Shown: one piece after another, positions 23,322 to 36,798 of the stretch
Numbering within the stretch: position 1 is the first letter of the stretch
How the letters are laid out: each line of letters opens with the position of its first letter
Origin: Sclerotinia nivalis
Taxonomy: Eukaryota; Ascomycota; Leotiomycetes; Helotiales; Sclerotiniaceae
DNA length: 64,000 nucleotides
Assembly (NCBI GenBank): GCA_029531795.1
Contig: JAPEIS010000006.1
Location: 806,001-870,000 of the forward strand
Reading direction: 5' to 3'
The notes under the pieces: generated by a model
Told to the model about the DNA's origin: nothing
Seen by the model: the letters and a program-made list of their open reading frames with translations, nothing else
Databases searched by the model: none
Program-made: the position numbers and the translations under genes

Positions 23322-26300
23322 CTTGGGGTTCGGTGTGGCAAGGCCACTCTCCTACGCAGAGGAGGACCGACTTGGATTTGATTCAGACCGCCAACCTAAT
23401 AAGATTCGATCGACGTATTAAATATGGTGTGTGATTACCCAAGTATAGTGAATAGTACACGGTACTAGTTGAGGAAAGTGGTGAAATTGAACCTATTTTT
23501 TGCACCAGGCGGGGAAGGTTGAAGGTTCTATGGATTGCTGACAATAGGCGGCGAGCCGTAAAATGGCTGCAGGCTGCCACAATTACATTCGAATAGAGCT
23601 AGACCTTGTGTTCCATGAGAAGTTCTTATTGGAAAATAGTGCCTTCGTTTGCGACGCACTCTGAAGTGGACGAGAATCGAAAATTAGGTATCGGATAGGG
23701 ATTGGCGGAAAGATGAAGGAGGAATGACAAGTAGGTACTCCTGTCGTCGAAGGATGAGGCTGTAAATAGCAAATGCGTGTGTTGAAGTAAAAGAGAAGAA
23801 GAAGAAGAAGAAAAAAGAGTCAAGGTAGGGTAGGGTAGGAGAAATTAATTTGATCGAGGTTGACTGCCTTCAGGTGCCCTAGAAAGCCAACACATTCGGT
23901 GAATCAATGAATTGATTGACTATTCATTCGATAGGTTGATTGCGTGAGTGAATGAATACTACAAGTATTTGAATGACAAATGACGAATGACGATGCGATA
24001 ATCGATATGTTATTAGAATTTCGTCTTTTTGTTCTTCTTTCAAAAAGAAAATTTGAACGTTAAGATAAGAATATTCTATGATAGGGGGGTGGAGGAGTAA
24101 GTTCAATATGCTTTACTCTCAGTTCATATGAGAATTTTCGTTCGTGTCGTTCGTAAGGAAGTTTTGTTCAAAATGTCTACTCCATACGGTATGTATGTAT
24201 GTATGATGGTTGTGGGCGGGAAGTGAAATGCAAGTGAAATAGCAAGGGCAAAGAAGTGATACCAAGCTGGGCTGGAAATGACCACGCTAGATTCGATTGT
24301 GCAGGGTATAAATTTTTAGTGCCTTGTTAATGCTTGACTACCTACTTAGTAGTAAGTAAGGTTGCTTCAGTTAAGTACTAGAGAAAGATGTTGGACCCAA
24401 CAAGTCATATGCATAATCGATAATTATAGCACAGTATCATTAAGAGATCAAATGAGTAAATTTACATGTCAATGGGAAGAATTAGATGTGAAGATATAAA
24501 AATGTTGACATTGTTACTACAGAGAGGTACGGGACGGAGTAATGAAGGTGTGTGGGGAGAAGAAGAAAAAGAGGTCAAGTAGTAATAAAAGCATTGTTTC
24601 GTTCCACAGTTTTGGAGGGAGGGATGTGTCGGTATTGACGTTCTGCCAAGTGGAGAATAGAAATGATCGATCTATCAATGGGATTAAGTTGTGTATAGTC
24701 ACAACCCATTTCAGTAATAGTCAAGCCATTCAAGCCATTCAAGCTTTCTTACACCAAGATTAAAGTTGTTAAAGTTGCAACGAGGTTTGTCCAAGTGTTT
24801 GTTCTTGTTTGAAAATGATTGGGATAGTACAATAAATACCAAGTATCAAGTATCCATCAATACGTACATGAGCTTAGATCAATTGGATCAGAGATCATTA
24901 AGCGCCCAATGATATTTATTATAAGAGAATCGACACGAATCCTACAAAATGAGACGAGTGTATTACTACTTGTAGGTAGGTAGGCACATCTATCTGTACG
25001 AAGTATATACTAGTATTGCAAAGGATGAATGAACGAGATATTCAGATACACCGATATATCAATGAGAAGGATTCAATTGGTGGTTTCTACAGTGCCTACT
25101 ACCATGAGGATCAATCCATTTCCAATGATATGCGTCCCTGCATGGTTTAGAAATAAAGTTGGTACTGGTGCTGATGCCGGTGCTGATGAAAGTTTCCCGT
25201 TGAAATGTTTTGAGGTTGCTTATCGACTATCTAGGTACTATTTGTTAATAGTATCTCAATTAATACCACCTACTTAATAATAAGCTTCGTAATCTACCTA
25301 GTAATCGGTATCGGTAGCTACTAAATGAGGAGATTTGATTGATTGTATGAGAAGAAAAAAGACCCACAGTTGGCTTGTCAATGAAACATATCAATCGGTG
25401 CCTTTGCTTCGAATTTGGGGAATCTCGAATCTCTCTCCCCACCGCTCACATGTTTGATTTACTTAGTATCTCTGAATTCATAAGATGAAACCCATGAACC
25501 TTTTACTCACCTCTCTTCTACATCTTCATCAACGAATCATCGAATCATCGAATCATTATTATCAATGAACTCCATCTTGCAAAGCCCACCGCTAAAAAGA
25601 CTCAGCCCTAGTTAAACACTTTGAATCCCAATCAGGTAGTAGTTTACGAATAGTTTTCTTAGGATGGATGGATGGCACACGGAAATTCAATCTTCATTAA
25701 TTGTGTAGGATAGTCATGGGGTCAATTGGATGTTTAGAACTGAGGCTGTCTGACTGGGACAAGAAAGAAAGAGAAAATTAATGGATATCGGTGACTGGTT
25801 AAAGTATTGATTCGGCGGAAGGAGTTCAAATGTTCGGGTTCATGAGTTTCTGATTTTCTGATGCAAATGGGGGCAATGCAATTGATTGACTCGATGAAAT
25901 ATATAAGTTCACGGTGTAAAGAAGGATGAATTTCCTTGCTGCATTGGCCCGAGGGGCGATATAAAGTTATCCATCGGTCCATTAAAGAGCCTTGGTGTGG
26001 TAGAATCAACTTTTAACTTGTTCTTAACAAACTACTAGGTAGCTAATAAATGTCATGATACTTACTTAGCTGCTACTTACCCACTACCTACTTATTCCTC
26101 AGCTGATGCGTTTTCCCTTCAAAATATGCAATCCTTCAATACCACATTTTGGTTACTCTCGTAAATGTACGGAGCTATCGGTATGAAGCAGATTGAAGCA
26201 TTGACAATGGGCTGAGCTGGGGGAAGTGATGATCGTCAAAATACCTAGCAAGGCAATGCAATTGTACCACCATATATCCCCAATTCGTCTCATCTCATCC

Positions 26301-26389
26301 AATCAATATATGTCACGACTTTCAATGGATTTGCCCAGGCGGATGTTCAATTATAACATTCCTTTGTTTGGTTTATTTGATTTTATTTT

Positions 26390-26413
26390 GATCACGATCA
26401 CGATCACGATCAC
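26390..26413. repeat. (GATCAC)4 microsatellite
   Basis: Four perfect six-base GATCAC units, read directly. Confidence 0.93.
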
Positions 26414-26440
26414 AAATCCAATTCCTACTTGCTCATTCAT

Positions 26441-26478
26441 TTCTTTTTCTTTTTCTTTTTCTTTTTCTTTTTATTTTT
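26441..26478. repeat. (CTTTTT)n pyrimidine tract
   Basis: Five CTTTTT units followed by an impure T-rich tract, about 1.15 kb upstream of the aminopeptidase start codon. Confidence 0.9.
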
Positions 26479-26827
26479 TTCTTCTTCTCAAACAATCAAG
26501 CCTCATCTTCTTCCCTCGATTGAATTCATCAGAAGACACAATAAACAATAGAATTCTTAAAGTAAATGTCAACATGGCTGCATTCATGGCGTTTCTTTAG
26601 TGGTAATCAATGCCGAGAAATATTAACTTTTTGGTGCTATCTGGCATCGAATTAGGATCTTTGAATTTTTTGGGTGTCTGCAGGAACAGGGGACAATCAA
26701 GTCCTTTCATTTTCTATCAACTCCATCGACTCAACTTTATCTACTTCCCGCTGTCCCCATGGCATTTTCAATAACAATATAATAAAGTTACCGATACTTT
26801 ACGTTCATCTTCTTCATTCGCTCAAAA

Positions 26828-26864
26828 GTACCAAGTACCAAGTACCACGTACCCAGTACCCAGT
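26828..26864. repeat. (AGTACCA)n short tandem repeat
   Basis: About five seven-base units AGTACCA/CGTACCC/AGTACCC in tandem. Confidence 0.88.
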
Positions 26865-27630
26865 GCTTAATACTTACTCATGTGATTCAAATGACTACCT
26901 ACGTAAATGACTATCCCAATGGCTAACCAACTGATTACCAAGTATCTACTCACCGGGTGTCTACGTAGATATAATCATCAAGTCACTTCATATGTACCTA
27001 CACCACCACACCTACTTCTCAACCGTTGGCAAACACGAATTCATCCTATGCTAGCTAATAAGTGACACACAACAGAGCAGAACAAGATCTGATGTGTAAC
27101 TGGGGACGAATTCTGAACCCGAAGACGAAAAGCCGCCATTCAAGGATGTGAAACAAGGATATACCTTGTTGAGTGTCTCCGATTTTTTATTTTGGCCACG
27201 AGGGTCCATTCATAGAATTGAAGAAAGAATAAAGAATTTTCTACGAAGTCCGGCGTAAGGCTTAAAATCAATTGTTCAAAAAATGAAGTCTACCAAACAA
27301 CTCCAGCCACTGTGGCTCATTTATCAATGGACACCTTACTCAGATAAGAAAGTACCTAGTAGCTTAATTTTCAGGCTTCTAATTGGTACACATGGACACC
27401 TACCATGCGAGGCTAGTAGGTGCGGGCAAGTAACACCTCAAACAAAATGGTCCCACCTAAATCTTCTACAGGCGAATTCGAAGGGAAGAAACCATCTAAT
27501 GTTGAAAATACCCTCAACATCAATTTATTTTTCTATTACTTATTCTTCTTCTCCTTCTTCTTCTTTTTCCATAAGTAAATCTAAACTTCCTACAATCTTC
27601 TCTAGGTCTTATATATCATCCACATACAAA

Positions 27631-29251
27631 ATGTCAACCAGAACTCCATCAACTGCTGAAGCAAAAGCAAACGACTTTCTCGATTTCCTCAATGCTTCAC
27701 CTGGTCGTAAGTAAACGAAGCTATCAATATCATATCATCCTTATCTGTGCAGTTGTACCTAACATAAAACTCTATTTAGCCTACCATGCAGTACACTCTG
27801 CCATCCAACGACTTTCCAAAGCAGGCTTCACAGAGATCAAAGAACGAGATAACTGGTCCACAAGTTTACAACCCGGAGGAAAGTATTATCTCACGAGAAA
27901 TTCTTCTTCGATTGTCGCTTTCGCCATCGGCAAGAAATGGAAGGCAGGTAACCCAATTGCTATGATTGGTGCTCATACCGATTCACCTACTTTACGTATC
28001 AAGCCAGTGTCGAAGAAACAAGCGTCTGGCTTTATACAAGTGGGTGTGGAGACGTATGGGGGTGGTATCTGGACATCTTGGTTCGACAGAGATTTGAGTA
28101 TCGCTGGTAGAGCTATGGTTAAAGATGGAGATGGCAATTTCGTACAAAAGCTGGTGAAGATCGATCGACCAATTCTCCGCATCCCCAATTTAGCGATACA
28201 TCTTAATCGTGCCACAAGTTTTGACCCGAATAAAGAGACCGAATTATTCCCCATTGCCGGTCTTGTGGCTGCCGAGTTGAATCGTACAGGAGCGAGTGAG
28301 AACGGGCCGACCCCGATTGAGGAAAATAAAGACTCGGAGGAATACCGACCCTTGCAAGCGATGACCACTCGACATCATCCATACATTGTGGAACTGATTG
28401 CAAAGAATGCTGGGGTTAGTATTGATGATGTCGTTGACTTTGAAATGATCTTATACGATACACAAAAAGCTTGTTTAGGTGGATTGAACAATGAACTTAT
28501 CTATTCGGGCAGATTGGACAATTTGGGCATGACATACTGTAGTATCGAGGGACTTATTGAATCCGTGAAGGATTCTGCTGCTTTAGACGATGAATCATCG
28601 ATTAGACTAATTACCTGTTTCGACCACGAAGAAATTGGCAGTACATCTGCCCATGGAGCCGCCTCTAATCTTCTTCCCGCCGTCCTTAGACGTTTATCCG
28701 TCATCTCCGCGTCAACTACAGCTCCCGGCTCAAGCTCTTCCTACGATATGGTACATCGTGAATCTGATGTGGATATTGCAACAGCCTATGAGCAAACTCT
28801 CGCATCTTCCTTCCTCATCTCGGCAGATATGGCCCACTCTATCCATCCCAATTATGCTCAAAAATACGAACAAGATCATCGTCCTGAAATGAACAAGGGA
28901 ACAGTCATCAAAATCAACGCAAATCAACGCTACGCCACTAATTCTCCTGGTATAGTCCTTCTAGAAGAAGTTGCTCGTAAAGCCAAACCAAGCGCAGATT
29001 CAAAAGATGGAAAGAATGGTGTTCCCCTTCAACTTTTCGTTGTCAGAAATGATAGTAGTTGTGGAAGTACCATTGGACCAATGTTAAGTGCGGCACTAGG
29101 AACGAGGACATTGGATTTGGGTAATCCAATGTTGAGTATGCATAGTATTAGAGAATGTGGAGGGGCTTTTGATGTCGAGCATGGAATTAGATTGTTTGAG
29201 AGTTTCTTTAATCATTTCTCGGAATTGGAGGGAAAGATTTTGATTGATTAG
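27631..29251 (+). CDS. Aspartyl aminopeptidase, M18 family (Ape4/DNPEP type)
   Basis: Exons 27631..27706 and 27780..29251 give 515 residues. The splice joins SPG to PYHAV, restoring the conserved family start. Metal-binding and catalytic motifs of peptidase family M18 are all present: IGAHTDSPTLR near residue 95 (zinc His and nearby Asp), CFDHEEIGS near residue 307 (catalytic Glu and bridging ligands), SADMAHSIHPN near residue 370, and DSSCGSTIGP near residue 445. The enzyme removes N-terminal Asp or Glu from peptides; the yeast homologue is cytosolic and is carried to the vacuole by the Cvt/autophagy route. No signal peptide is seen, which fits. There is one TTG/ATG ambiguity only if the first exon is ignored; ATG at 27631 is preceded by a purine at -3 and is preferred. 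Confidence 0.95.
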
Positions 29252-30748
29252 GAGGGAGGGAGTTTATATAGGGGTTTGAGGCGAGGTCTAGCGAGTTTGG
29301 TTTAGGGGGGACGGGGTGGTGATGGGGTTGTTGTTTGAGTGGGGAGATATGAATGAATGGATGAATGAATGAATGAATCATGAGAGATTAGATGGGATGA
29401 ATTGAAATGAGATGGAATGAAATGAATTGAGATATGAGATGAAATGAATTGATATGAGATGAAATGAATTGATATGAGATGAAAATGAAAACGAGAATGA
29501 AAATGAAAATGAATAGATGAAATAAAAATCGCTTCAAAAGAGCTTCTATATAAAGCTATACAAGATCTTATATATAGAACGAATTAAAGAAATTCTTTTA
29601 ACAATTCAACAGATAAATATTCCGCCGCTACAATCTCCAATCACATAAAGATAATTAAAAGGACTGATAAAAAAACCCGTAATGTAATAGCCTAAGTTTC
29701 AAGTTTCTACCAACTTAAAGAATCAAACAAGAGTTTAATAAAATGAAGATATAACTTGAAATGATCGTATTATATATAACTTGAATAACTATAATATTTA
29801 AACTAAACTAATGATTATTTTTAAATACAACTTGAAAGCTTTATATAAGGGAATCTATTCTAGCTAGTATATAGATCTTTGTATTCTATAGCTTGGTTGG
29901 ATCAGTAGAGTTCTGTGTTGGTTTTATTGATCTGTATTGGCTTTGTATTGTCTGTGTTTTTGGCAATGAGTTTGATTGAGTTAATTATATGATTTTATAT
30001 AGAGTGATTTAATAATAATAATGAACGTGTAAGAGTAAACCTACGAGAACTTCAATCCTATACTAATTCGAAGAAATCCGTTCGTGAGTGCACGCGATCG
30101 GTTAGTATGTAGTCCGTATTCTGTAACAAATATATCACAATATATCACTACACATCACCAGCAGTACAACATATATCTCATCCCTATCTCAAACAAACGA
30201 AAAATCCATAATATATAATTAAACGAAGTAAAGGGTATCCGAATAGAACAACTATCTATAACTAGACTTTTTTTCCACTCCAAAATTACATCCCGCTCAT
30301 TCTGCTGAGTTCCTACAATATTCACTTCATTTTCACTCCCGTCAATCCATCAACCCATCGATTCATCATATATTCATCAAACTTTTGTGCACCCATCCAT
30401 CAAATGCAGCACCCATATTATTCGCAAGCATCTCTGAACGTCAACTTCTCTCCTCCAAGCAAGAACCCCATGAGCTCCTACGCAATCATCTATTCCATCA
30501 CAAAATGATAAAATATATGGGACTTGCAAAGTTTCTATTTACAAGTAAATGCAAATTGAAGCTACATTGTAAAAAGCACTCGTCAAATCGAAAGGCTAAT
30601 AGCACAATGCTAATTTTGAAAATGCCCGACTAGAAATGCAAATCAAATAAGGCAAGGTAAAAGACAAAAACGCATGATGTAGAAACATGCAAATCCCAAT
30701 ATACATGGATACATGATGTGCAAATCTTATTAGGGCCTAATCTTTTCT
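29252..30748. other. Convergent intergenic region with GAATGAAT / GATGAAAT repeats
   Basis: The first 270 bp after the aminopeptidase stop contain GAATGAAT and GAGATGAAATGAATTGATAT repeats (29345-29520). The remainder is very AT-rich, and I see no gene. An 82-codon frame at 30385 lacks any recognisable feature. Confidence 0.65.
29345..29520. repeat. Degenerate GATGAAATGAATT-type tandem repeat
   Basis: GAATG units are followed by several copies of an approximately 20-bp unit (ATGAGATGAAATGAATTGAT), then GAAAAT units. Confidence 0.85.
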
Positions 30749-33130
30749 CTAAGTCTCCAAAATATCCTTCTCTTCTTCACTTGGAAGTAAAGGAGTCTCT
30801 TTTGTGGCGTAATTCTCATTCTTCTCCCACATAGCTCCCGGACCATGGTAAGAAGGTTCCTCAATAGCTCCACCTGGTCCTTGGTTGACGGGTTCGGATC
30901 CGTAAGGAAGTGGTCTGGAAGGCATCTCGCGGGTCGACAGGTCCAGTTTATGGGCTAGAACATCCGATTGACGCCTAGCAAGCATTTCAAGTTGAGCTGC
31001 TGGGTCCTGTCCGGGTGTCAGTGAGAATTTCCTAAGATCATCCAATAGCCTATTGAAAAGTTTCACAAGCTTTCCAAGATCGTAAAACAAGGTACGGGGG
31101 CCAAGGGCTAGTCTCTTGGGGTTTTCAAAGAGACTTCTGAAGGCATCAAAAGTTCCATTGAATTCATCAAAGAGGCTTACCCAATCTTGTTGTGCTGGAA
31201 CTCCTTCCGCAGGAGGTAAGGCGCTACTTTCTTCTCTCTCTTCGCCCCAGAAACTAGGTTGCGTTCTAACTGGCGCTGGGGTCACGGGTAAACTAGGCCG
31301 TTCAAGCTCTGTTGGAAAGTCTGTGAGCCTCATACTACGCCTGCGTTCTGCCGGATTGGAGATCTGTGATATACCTGATCCGTATCCTTGTAGTACTTGA
31401 ACGTTGCCTTGGCGATTCTTTGACATGTTTCCAATATATCGCTCAATTTCAGGAACCTCATCCCATGCGTTCCCTCTAGCATAAGTTTGCCATGGATCAG
31501 TAGCCGCTGACATGGTAGGAGTTGTAGGAGTAGCTGGCATGCTTCTTTCATCCTCGGTGGTTGCGACTACCGAACCGGCGATGGGGGTTTCTGGTACTGC
31601 TGTGTCATCATAATCATCTTCAGGAAATACTCTTGAGGGTACTGGTGGGTTAGCCTCCCATGGAAATATTGGTGGTGGTCTTTGGTATTTCGGGGCTTTT
31701 GGTACTTCGTAGTACATGTTGCTAGGAGGGTCAGGGTAACGGTTCGGTGCTCGGAATGGAGTAGCATCGTTGGACATCTCATAGTGGGTCGAGGGGAGAT
31801 CCGAGGCTTCTGGCTTTGAATCTTGTGGCGGTGGTGCTCTACGAAAGGTTAGATAATTCTTACCATGTCCAATAATAAAGACTCACTTGCTAGCATCCCA
31901 TGGTGAATATGAGAGTGCCCGGTTCCGAGATTGGTCCAATTTTGCCTGTACTGGGGGATCATAAGCTTCTCCTTTTTCAAAAGTTGTTTCTGTATATTCA
32001 TGGATTGGCTCCTCTGCTGTAGTAGTAGTATCATCAATGGCAGTAACATGTTGAAATTTCTCACACTGGGCTCCTTGAGAATGGTCCTCCTGTGTCTTGG
32101 GCTGGAATTCCCCAAAAACAAGGTATTGTACAATAAGGGGTGCTCCTCCGTTGGAAGTTCCGGTAGCCGACTGAAAAACATTAGTTTCCTCCATGGCTGC
32201 GGGAACCAGGCTTACGGTTTGCTTGTAATGTTTGTCATAAACTGCCCACCATCTTCCGGTCATCTGGTGGTAAGGTGTGGCTCCGATACTCGCCTGTCTT
32301 CCTACTTTCCATGGCTTATCCGTTCCGATGAAGTGGGCGGCACTAATGCTCGATTGGAAATGTTGAAATGCTGGGAGATACTGGTAATGAGCAGAAGGGG
32401 TGACGTTGTAAGTAAAGCTCAAACGGTTAAACGTGTTCTTGAAATGCATGTTGAGTAAACCTTGATCAGCTCCATCGAAAGAAATTCCTCTGCGTGCCAT
32501 TGCTTCCAAAGCATAGTAATCACCCATGTTTGGGTCCAGGACCATAAGACCGGTGTTGAAGATGTCTGGCCATCCAATATCTGGTGCAGCGGAAAATGGG
32601 TCTGGCAGAGCGAACAACTCGTCTGGTGCGCGGAGAGCCACCATATCGGCATCCATGTAAACTATTCTTCGAAATTGTGTCTGCTTCCATAGTGTAATTT
32701 TGGTAAAGGTAGAATGGAGGTCGGGACGACCCATGAGGTCAAGGTTGGCTGGAGATTCGTTGACTACTCGGTCGACAGGGATAACGAAGTCGAAGTTTGT
32801 CTAGAAATATATATTAGAAATGGCTCGAAGATTACATAGATTAAAAACGTACCTGGAGCTCAGCCATACTCTCAGAGGTCAGCGAATCAGTAGTGACGAG
32901 CACTGCGATTTTCTTGGTAGTGCCAGCATCTCGTAAAGAATGTGCCAATACAAGAGCACCTATTTGAAAGGTTAGTGAGTAGTTTCCGACAGGTTTAATG
33001 TCATCAAACATACCTGGAAGGTAGGTGTCGGTCAAAAGAAGCTATCATAAAATCATCAGTATCATCCCATTTTTCTCTTGCCATGATGATGACTTACCGT
33101 TGCATAAACATCTTCTCCTTGGGAAGCCAT
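30749..33130 (-). CDS. Glycogenin (GT8 family glucosyltransferase, glycogen primer)
   Basis: Five exons, complement of 33098..33130, 33014..33041, 32853..32959, 31887..32800 and 30749..31838, splice in phase to 723 residues. The start MASQGEDVYATLLLTDTYLPGALVLAHSL is the standard glycogenin beginning and needs the 28-bp second exon. The GT8 metal-binding DADM motif is near residue 109 (RRIVYMDADMVALR). FNTGLMVLDPN and DGADQGLLN are donor and acceptor site blocks, and HFIGTDKPWK is the conserved C-lobe His/Lys motif. Glycogenin glucosylates itself on Tyr and primes glycogen. The long C-terminal half (about residue 310 on) is Pro-rich and ends in a conserved helical region (DWVSLFDEFNGTFDAFRSLF) and acidic tail; it probably binds glycogen synthase or membranes, which is inference. 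Confidence 0.93.
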
Positions 33131-33290
33131 TGTCTGAATAAATGAGGACTGTTTTGAGTTATAGAAAAGGAAGTCCTAGATATTCCGACAAGCTACCAAA
33201 TTCGTACAAAGATTGTAGATGTAATGTTTGTGGAAAAATGTAGGAAGAGGGAGATTTTAGAAAAGTTGATGGAATAAATGTAAGTAAGCT

Positions 33291-33370
33291 AGTGGAGGTT
33301 AGTGGAGGTTAGTGGAGGTTAGTGGAGGTATGGGTATGAGGTATGAGGTATGAGGTATGAGGTATGACGG
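33291..33370. repeat. (GTGGAGGTTA)n followed by (GAGGTAT)n tandem repeats
   Basis: Four 10-bp units of AGTGGAGGTT are followed by five seven-base GTATGAG units, about 160 bp upstream of the glycogenin start codon. Confidence 0.93.
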
Positions 33371-33530
33371 TAACAGAGATTCGGTTAAAAAAAAGATAAC
33401 TGTAGTTGGAAATGCTGGGGGAGGGGAAAATGGGATGGGGGTTAGATAGATTGGCGGATTATAGTGGAAAAATGAATTTACAGGGAATTTGCTGGCGGTA
33501 AGAGAGAAAGTTAGTGTCACAAGACGACGA

Positions 33531-33662
33531 AGTAAGTGAAGTAGATGAAGTAGGTAAAGTAGGTAAAGTAAGTGAAGTAGGTAAAGTAGGTAAAGTAAGT
33601 AAGCTACTAGGTAGATGAAGTAGGTAAACTAAGTAAACTAAGTAAAGTACTAGGTAGATGAA
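33531..33662. repeat. (GTAGGTAAA / GTAAGTGAA)n tandem repeat
   Basis: Nine-base units GAAGTAGGT, AAAGTAGGT and AAAGTAAGT alternate for about 130 bp. Confidence 0.9.
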
Positions 33663-34012
33663 AGGGAAAGGAAAGAAATTTATTCACATTCGACTTCTCT
33701 CGTAAACTTCTCGTAAATAGATACCTAACTAGCTGGCCATTGACTTCTTCCCTTACCCCTCACACCTCACCCCTCACCCCTTACACTTCAACCCCTCCAA
33801 TATCATTTTTATTGTCATTCATTCCCAAACCCAAACATGGGGAGAGGTATAAAATACCATTTGTCAAAGATAAGAACATTATCAACTTTTTCATCATACT
33901 AACATAATGAAATAACCATCACGAACACCAAGCTGCCACGTACTACCTCTATTCGCCTCCTTCATCAAACTAGTTTTGATAACTTTTATGAACTTCCTCC
34001 TCGAGACTCAAT

Positions 34013-34042
34013 AGTTGGATAGTTGGATAGTTGGATAGTTGA
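34013..34042. repeat. (ATAGTTGG)n short tandem repeat
   Basis: Three to four consecutive ATAGTTGG units. Confidence 0.9.
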
Positions 34043-34489
34043 GCATCTCTGCGTTGGAGATGAGTTCCACAATGATGCGTTGAGATGGAGACCACGGGTG
34101 AACCACTCACTCCAGATCCATTTTTGACCGCCCGCATTTAAATTTAAATTTAAAATCCTGGTCTGTTACTGGTCTGGTCACATTTTCTGGGTCCATTGCT
34201 TGTGTTTTGTGCTTTTTGTATGGTTAACTTGTTGTACGCACTTTCATGATTCCCATCCATCCCATTAATGCTTTTTACCCCACTGTCTACCAATTTCTAT
34301 TTTCATGAGACACCGTTGGGCTGATAAAAAAAAGTGTTATCAATTTGCAAATATGATAGTCAGTCTTCTGACAACATAAACTACTTCAACGGATGAAGGA
34401 TGAAGGATAATTCTTTTTTGAATCTAGAATACAAAAACTCATCAAAGATTGAACCTTCGGTCAAGTCAATCTAAAAGACCCCTCATCCT

Positions 34490-34526
34490 TTTTTTTTTTC
34501 TTTTTTCTTTTTTTTTTTTTTTTTCA
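34490..34526. repeat. Poly-T tract
   Basis: A T-rich run of about 35 bases broken by only two C residues. Confidence 0.9.
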
Positions 34527-36780
34527 ATTTCGTTCATGCATTCATGTATTCATTCATGTATGTCTCAAGCCCAATTCAACGCCTTATCTGCAAGCCCGAC
34601 GAATGATTTTAGGTGGCGTTACTTTACCATCCTTTACCATCCTTCACAATTGTATGGTTCAGGACCAGCTAATCTCAAGCCACTGTACGGAGTATGCATA
34701 GTAGTAGTTCATTTCTACCCAGGTAAGTTAAGGTATCCACCATGAAATGAAAACGCACAGAAAATTAACAAGGAAGGTCAGCTAATTCAAACTTCCAGAA
34801 TTCTCCAGTATCTCCATTCCCCATTTTAGAACGAACGAGAGGGGTCCAAGTGGATATTTTCTGTTCTGTTTCGTGAACGATTTCTTACTCACATATACGG
34901 AGTATATGTATGTATGTGCAGCTGGCATCCCACATACTATCAACTGTATGTATGATAGGATTCCTGCAGTTGTGGCAGCTTTCTGTTCGATTGAGAATAT
35001 AAATATACACTTAAGCTGGGTCTCTTTCGAATGTTCGAGGAGCTTGGAGCACAGACTAGTTTTCTTGCTTTGGCCCCAATTATCTGGTGCGCATCCAGAT
35101 AAAAGAAGTATGTATGGATAGTCCGGCACGTATAGAATGATTTTGTTTGAAAATTGTTTGGAGCTTGAGAATTTCTCCTAAATCCTTTCTGAGTAGTTCT
35201 TGAGAAGGAGGGTTGGCGATGATGTTCATTTGTCCAACTGTCAAAAAAGTTTTAAGATTGGGCAATATTGGGCACAATAATATACAATCTATTGTTCTTC
35301 GAGTATTCTAGCTATGTCTCGATCATTGCCCTAACTTTATTGCTTTGGATCTAAAGATGATTCACCGACTAGTGTCTGGAATCAGCAATCAACGATTAGG
35401 TTTCCAATGGTATCATTAGAATAGCTTCAGTTCAAACCAACTTCGTAATGATTGTAATAATTTTTTATCTACATCAAATGCATACATACAAGTCAGAGGC
35501 AGTTGTTCGAACCCAATTTGGTCATGCCAGTTTCCTAAGTCCTTCGTCTCCTCCGATTACCTCCAGTAACCACCAGTCGTCCATCTTCTCTCGACCCCGC
35601 CAGAAAGTCAAACGCCTTCATTACATCCATTAGCCTGCACGAATACTACACCTTTGACTCAAGCTTGGTCTTCGACAAATCGTCTAATCACCAACTGTCA
35701 TTAGCAATAAATCTAGAATCCAAGTGTGGATAGTTCTTAGGACAATAAGAATCAAATTTAATCAAAGTTTGCTCCCCCGCATTACGATTCAGCTTAAAAT
35801 GGGAAAGCAGCACATATAGCCTGAAGCTCAAGCGTCAATCTGTCAGTCAGCATATCCTTATCTTTCTTAAGTGGATCATTGAGTAGTCCCACCTAAAGAT
35901 TCTATATCTTTTTAAGGGCCGATTTTACGATAGCCCCGCATACGGCCACGCAGTCCCTTTCAAACGTTCGCGGGAATGTAGATTCAGGAATTTGGAAACG
36001 GCCCTGCAACGCCGCATTAGTTCATGGCACTTACTTATGATTCTCGGGTGAGAAAACACATTATTCCTGCTCACATATTCCTCAACTGGCCGCCATTACA
36101 TGAACTTTTTCGGAGTCAGCCAGCAAATCCCAACCTAATGTTTTGACCACGACTATTTCATGAGAAGCGCCATCTACCGCTCCGTTAAGTGGATTTAAGA
36201 GCTCATCAAGAACACCCTCACCATTCTCGACGCTCTAAAATGCTTCTGGGATTGTCAGAATTTCTTGGGCAACAGTCTTTCCTTTTTGCCCGGTGCGTAA
36301 TCTGATTGAAGATAACTTTCGGACGATTCTCGCTCCATTCCCATTCTTTGACAAGCCATTAGAAAAGATTCCTGACCAAGTGCAACTCGAAAACGTGCGA
36401 GACTATGGGATGTCGAGTACAACCACCAACTTAGTGAAGGACAAAAAACTTCGAAGCCACTTCGCTTCCTATCATAACAGTTTTTCAAGCCCTGGTATCG
36501 AATCACCAGTCGTCATCTGCCAATGATCATCTGTGCTATAGTTCTTGTGATTGAACCAACCCAGCAAGGTGTTAACCACAAATAACAGGATACTGGCTGT
36601 CGATTGTGTGGTAATCGAGATAGCTGTCTACAAATATGCTTCCTTCACAAGCCTGTGCGCAAAGTGTTTTCATTCTACCAGGCCCCTTGGATATTGAAAG
36701 CATTACTGATTTTCTCAACTGTGCAGAGATCTTGTTAATGCCGTGTGTTGGGTCTGTTCGACACCCTGGTGAGAAGTGTT

Positions 36781-36798
36781 GGGGGGGGGGGGGGGGGG
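36781..36798. repeat. G18 homopolymer
   Basis: Eighteen consecutive G in an otherwise mixed stretch of the gene-poor region. Its true length is likely to vary or be misread in sequencing. Confidence 0.85.

Larger units (their letters stand above)
23322..27630. other. Long 4.3-kb intergenic region between divergent MED15 and aminopeptidase genes
   Basis: No protein family is recognised on either strand. It holds many ACCTAC / TACTTAGTAG-like words (24340-24375, 25235-25300, 26025-26100), an AGAAG run near 23795, a GATCAC array, a CTTTTT array and a GTACC array. At 24173 a short ATGTCTACTCCATACG is followed by a good GTATGT donor, as in a fungal first coding exon, but I could not find a matching next exon. 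The region is likely regulatory or decayed sequence. Confidence 0.6.

Noticed and set aside
27283..27714. 143-codon ORF starting upstream of the aminopeptidase
   Set aside because: It is the 5' leader read in the same frame as exon 1. The ATG at 27631 gives the expected N-terminus and has a better start context.
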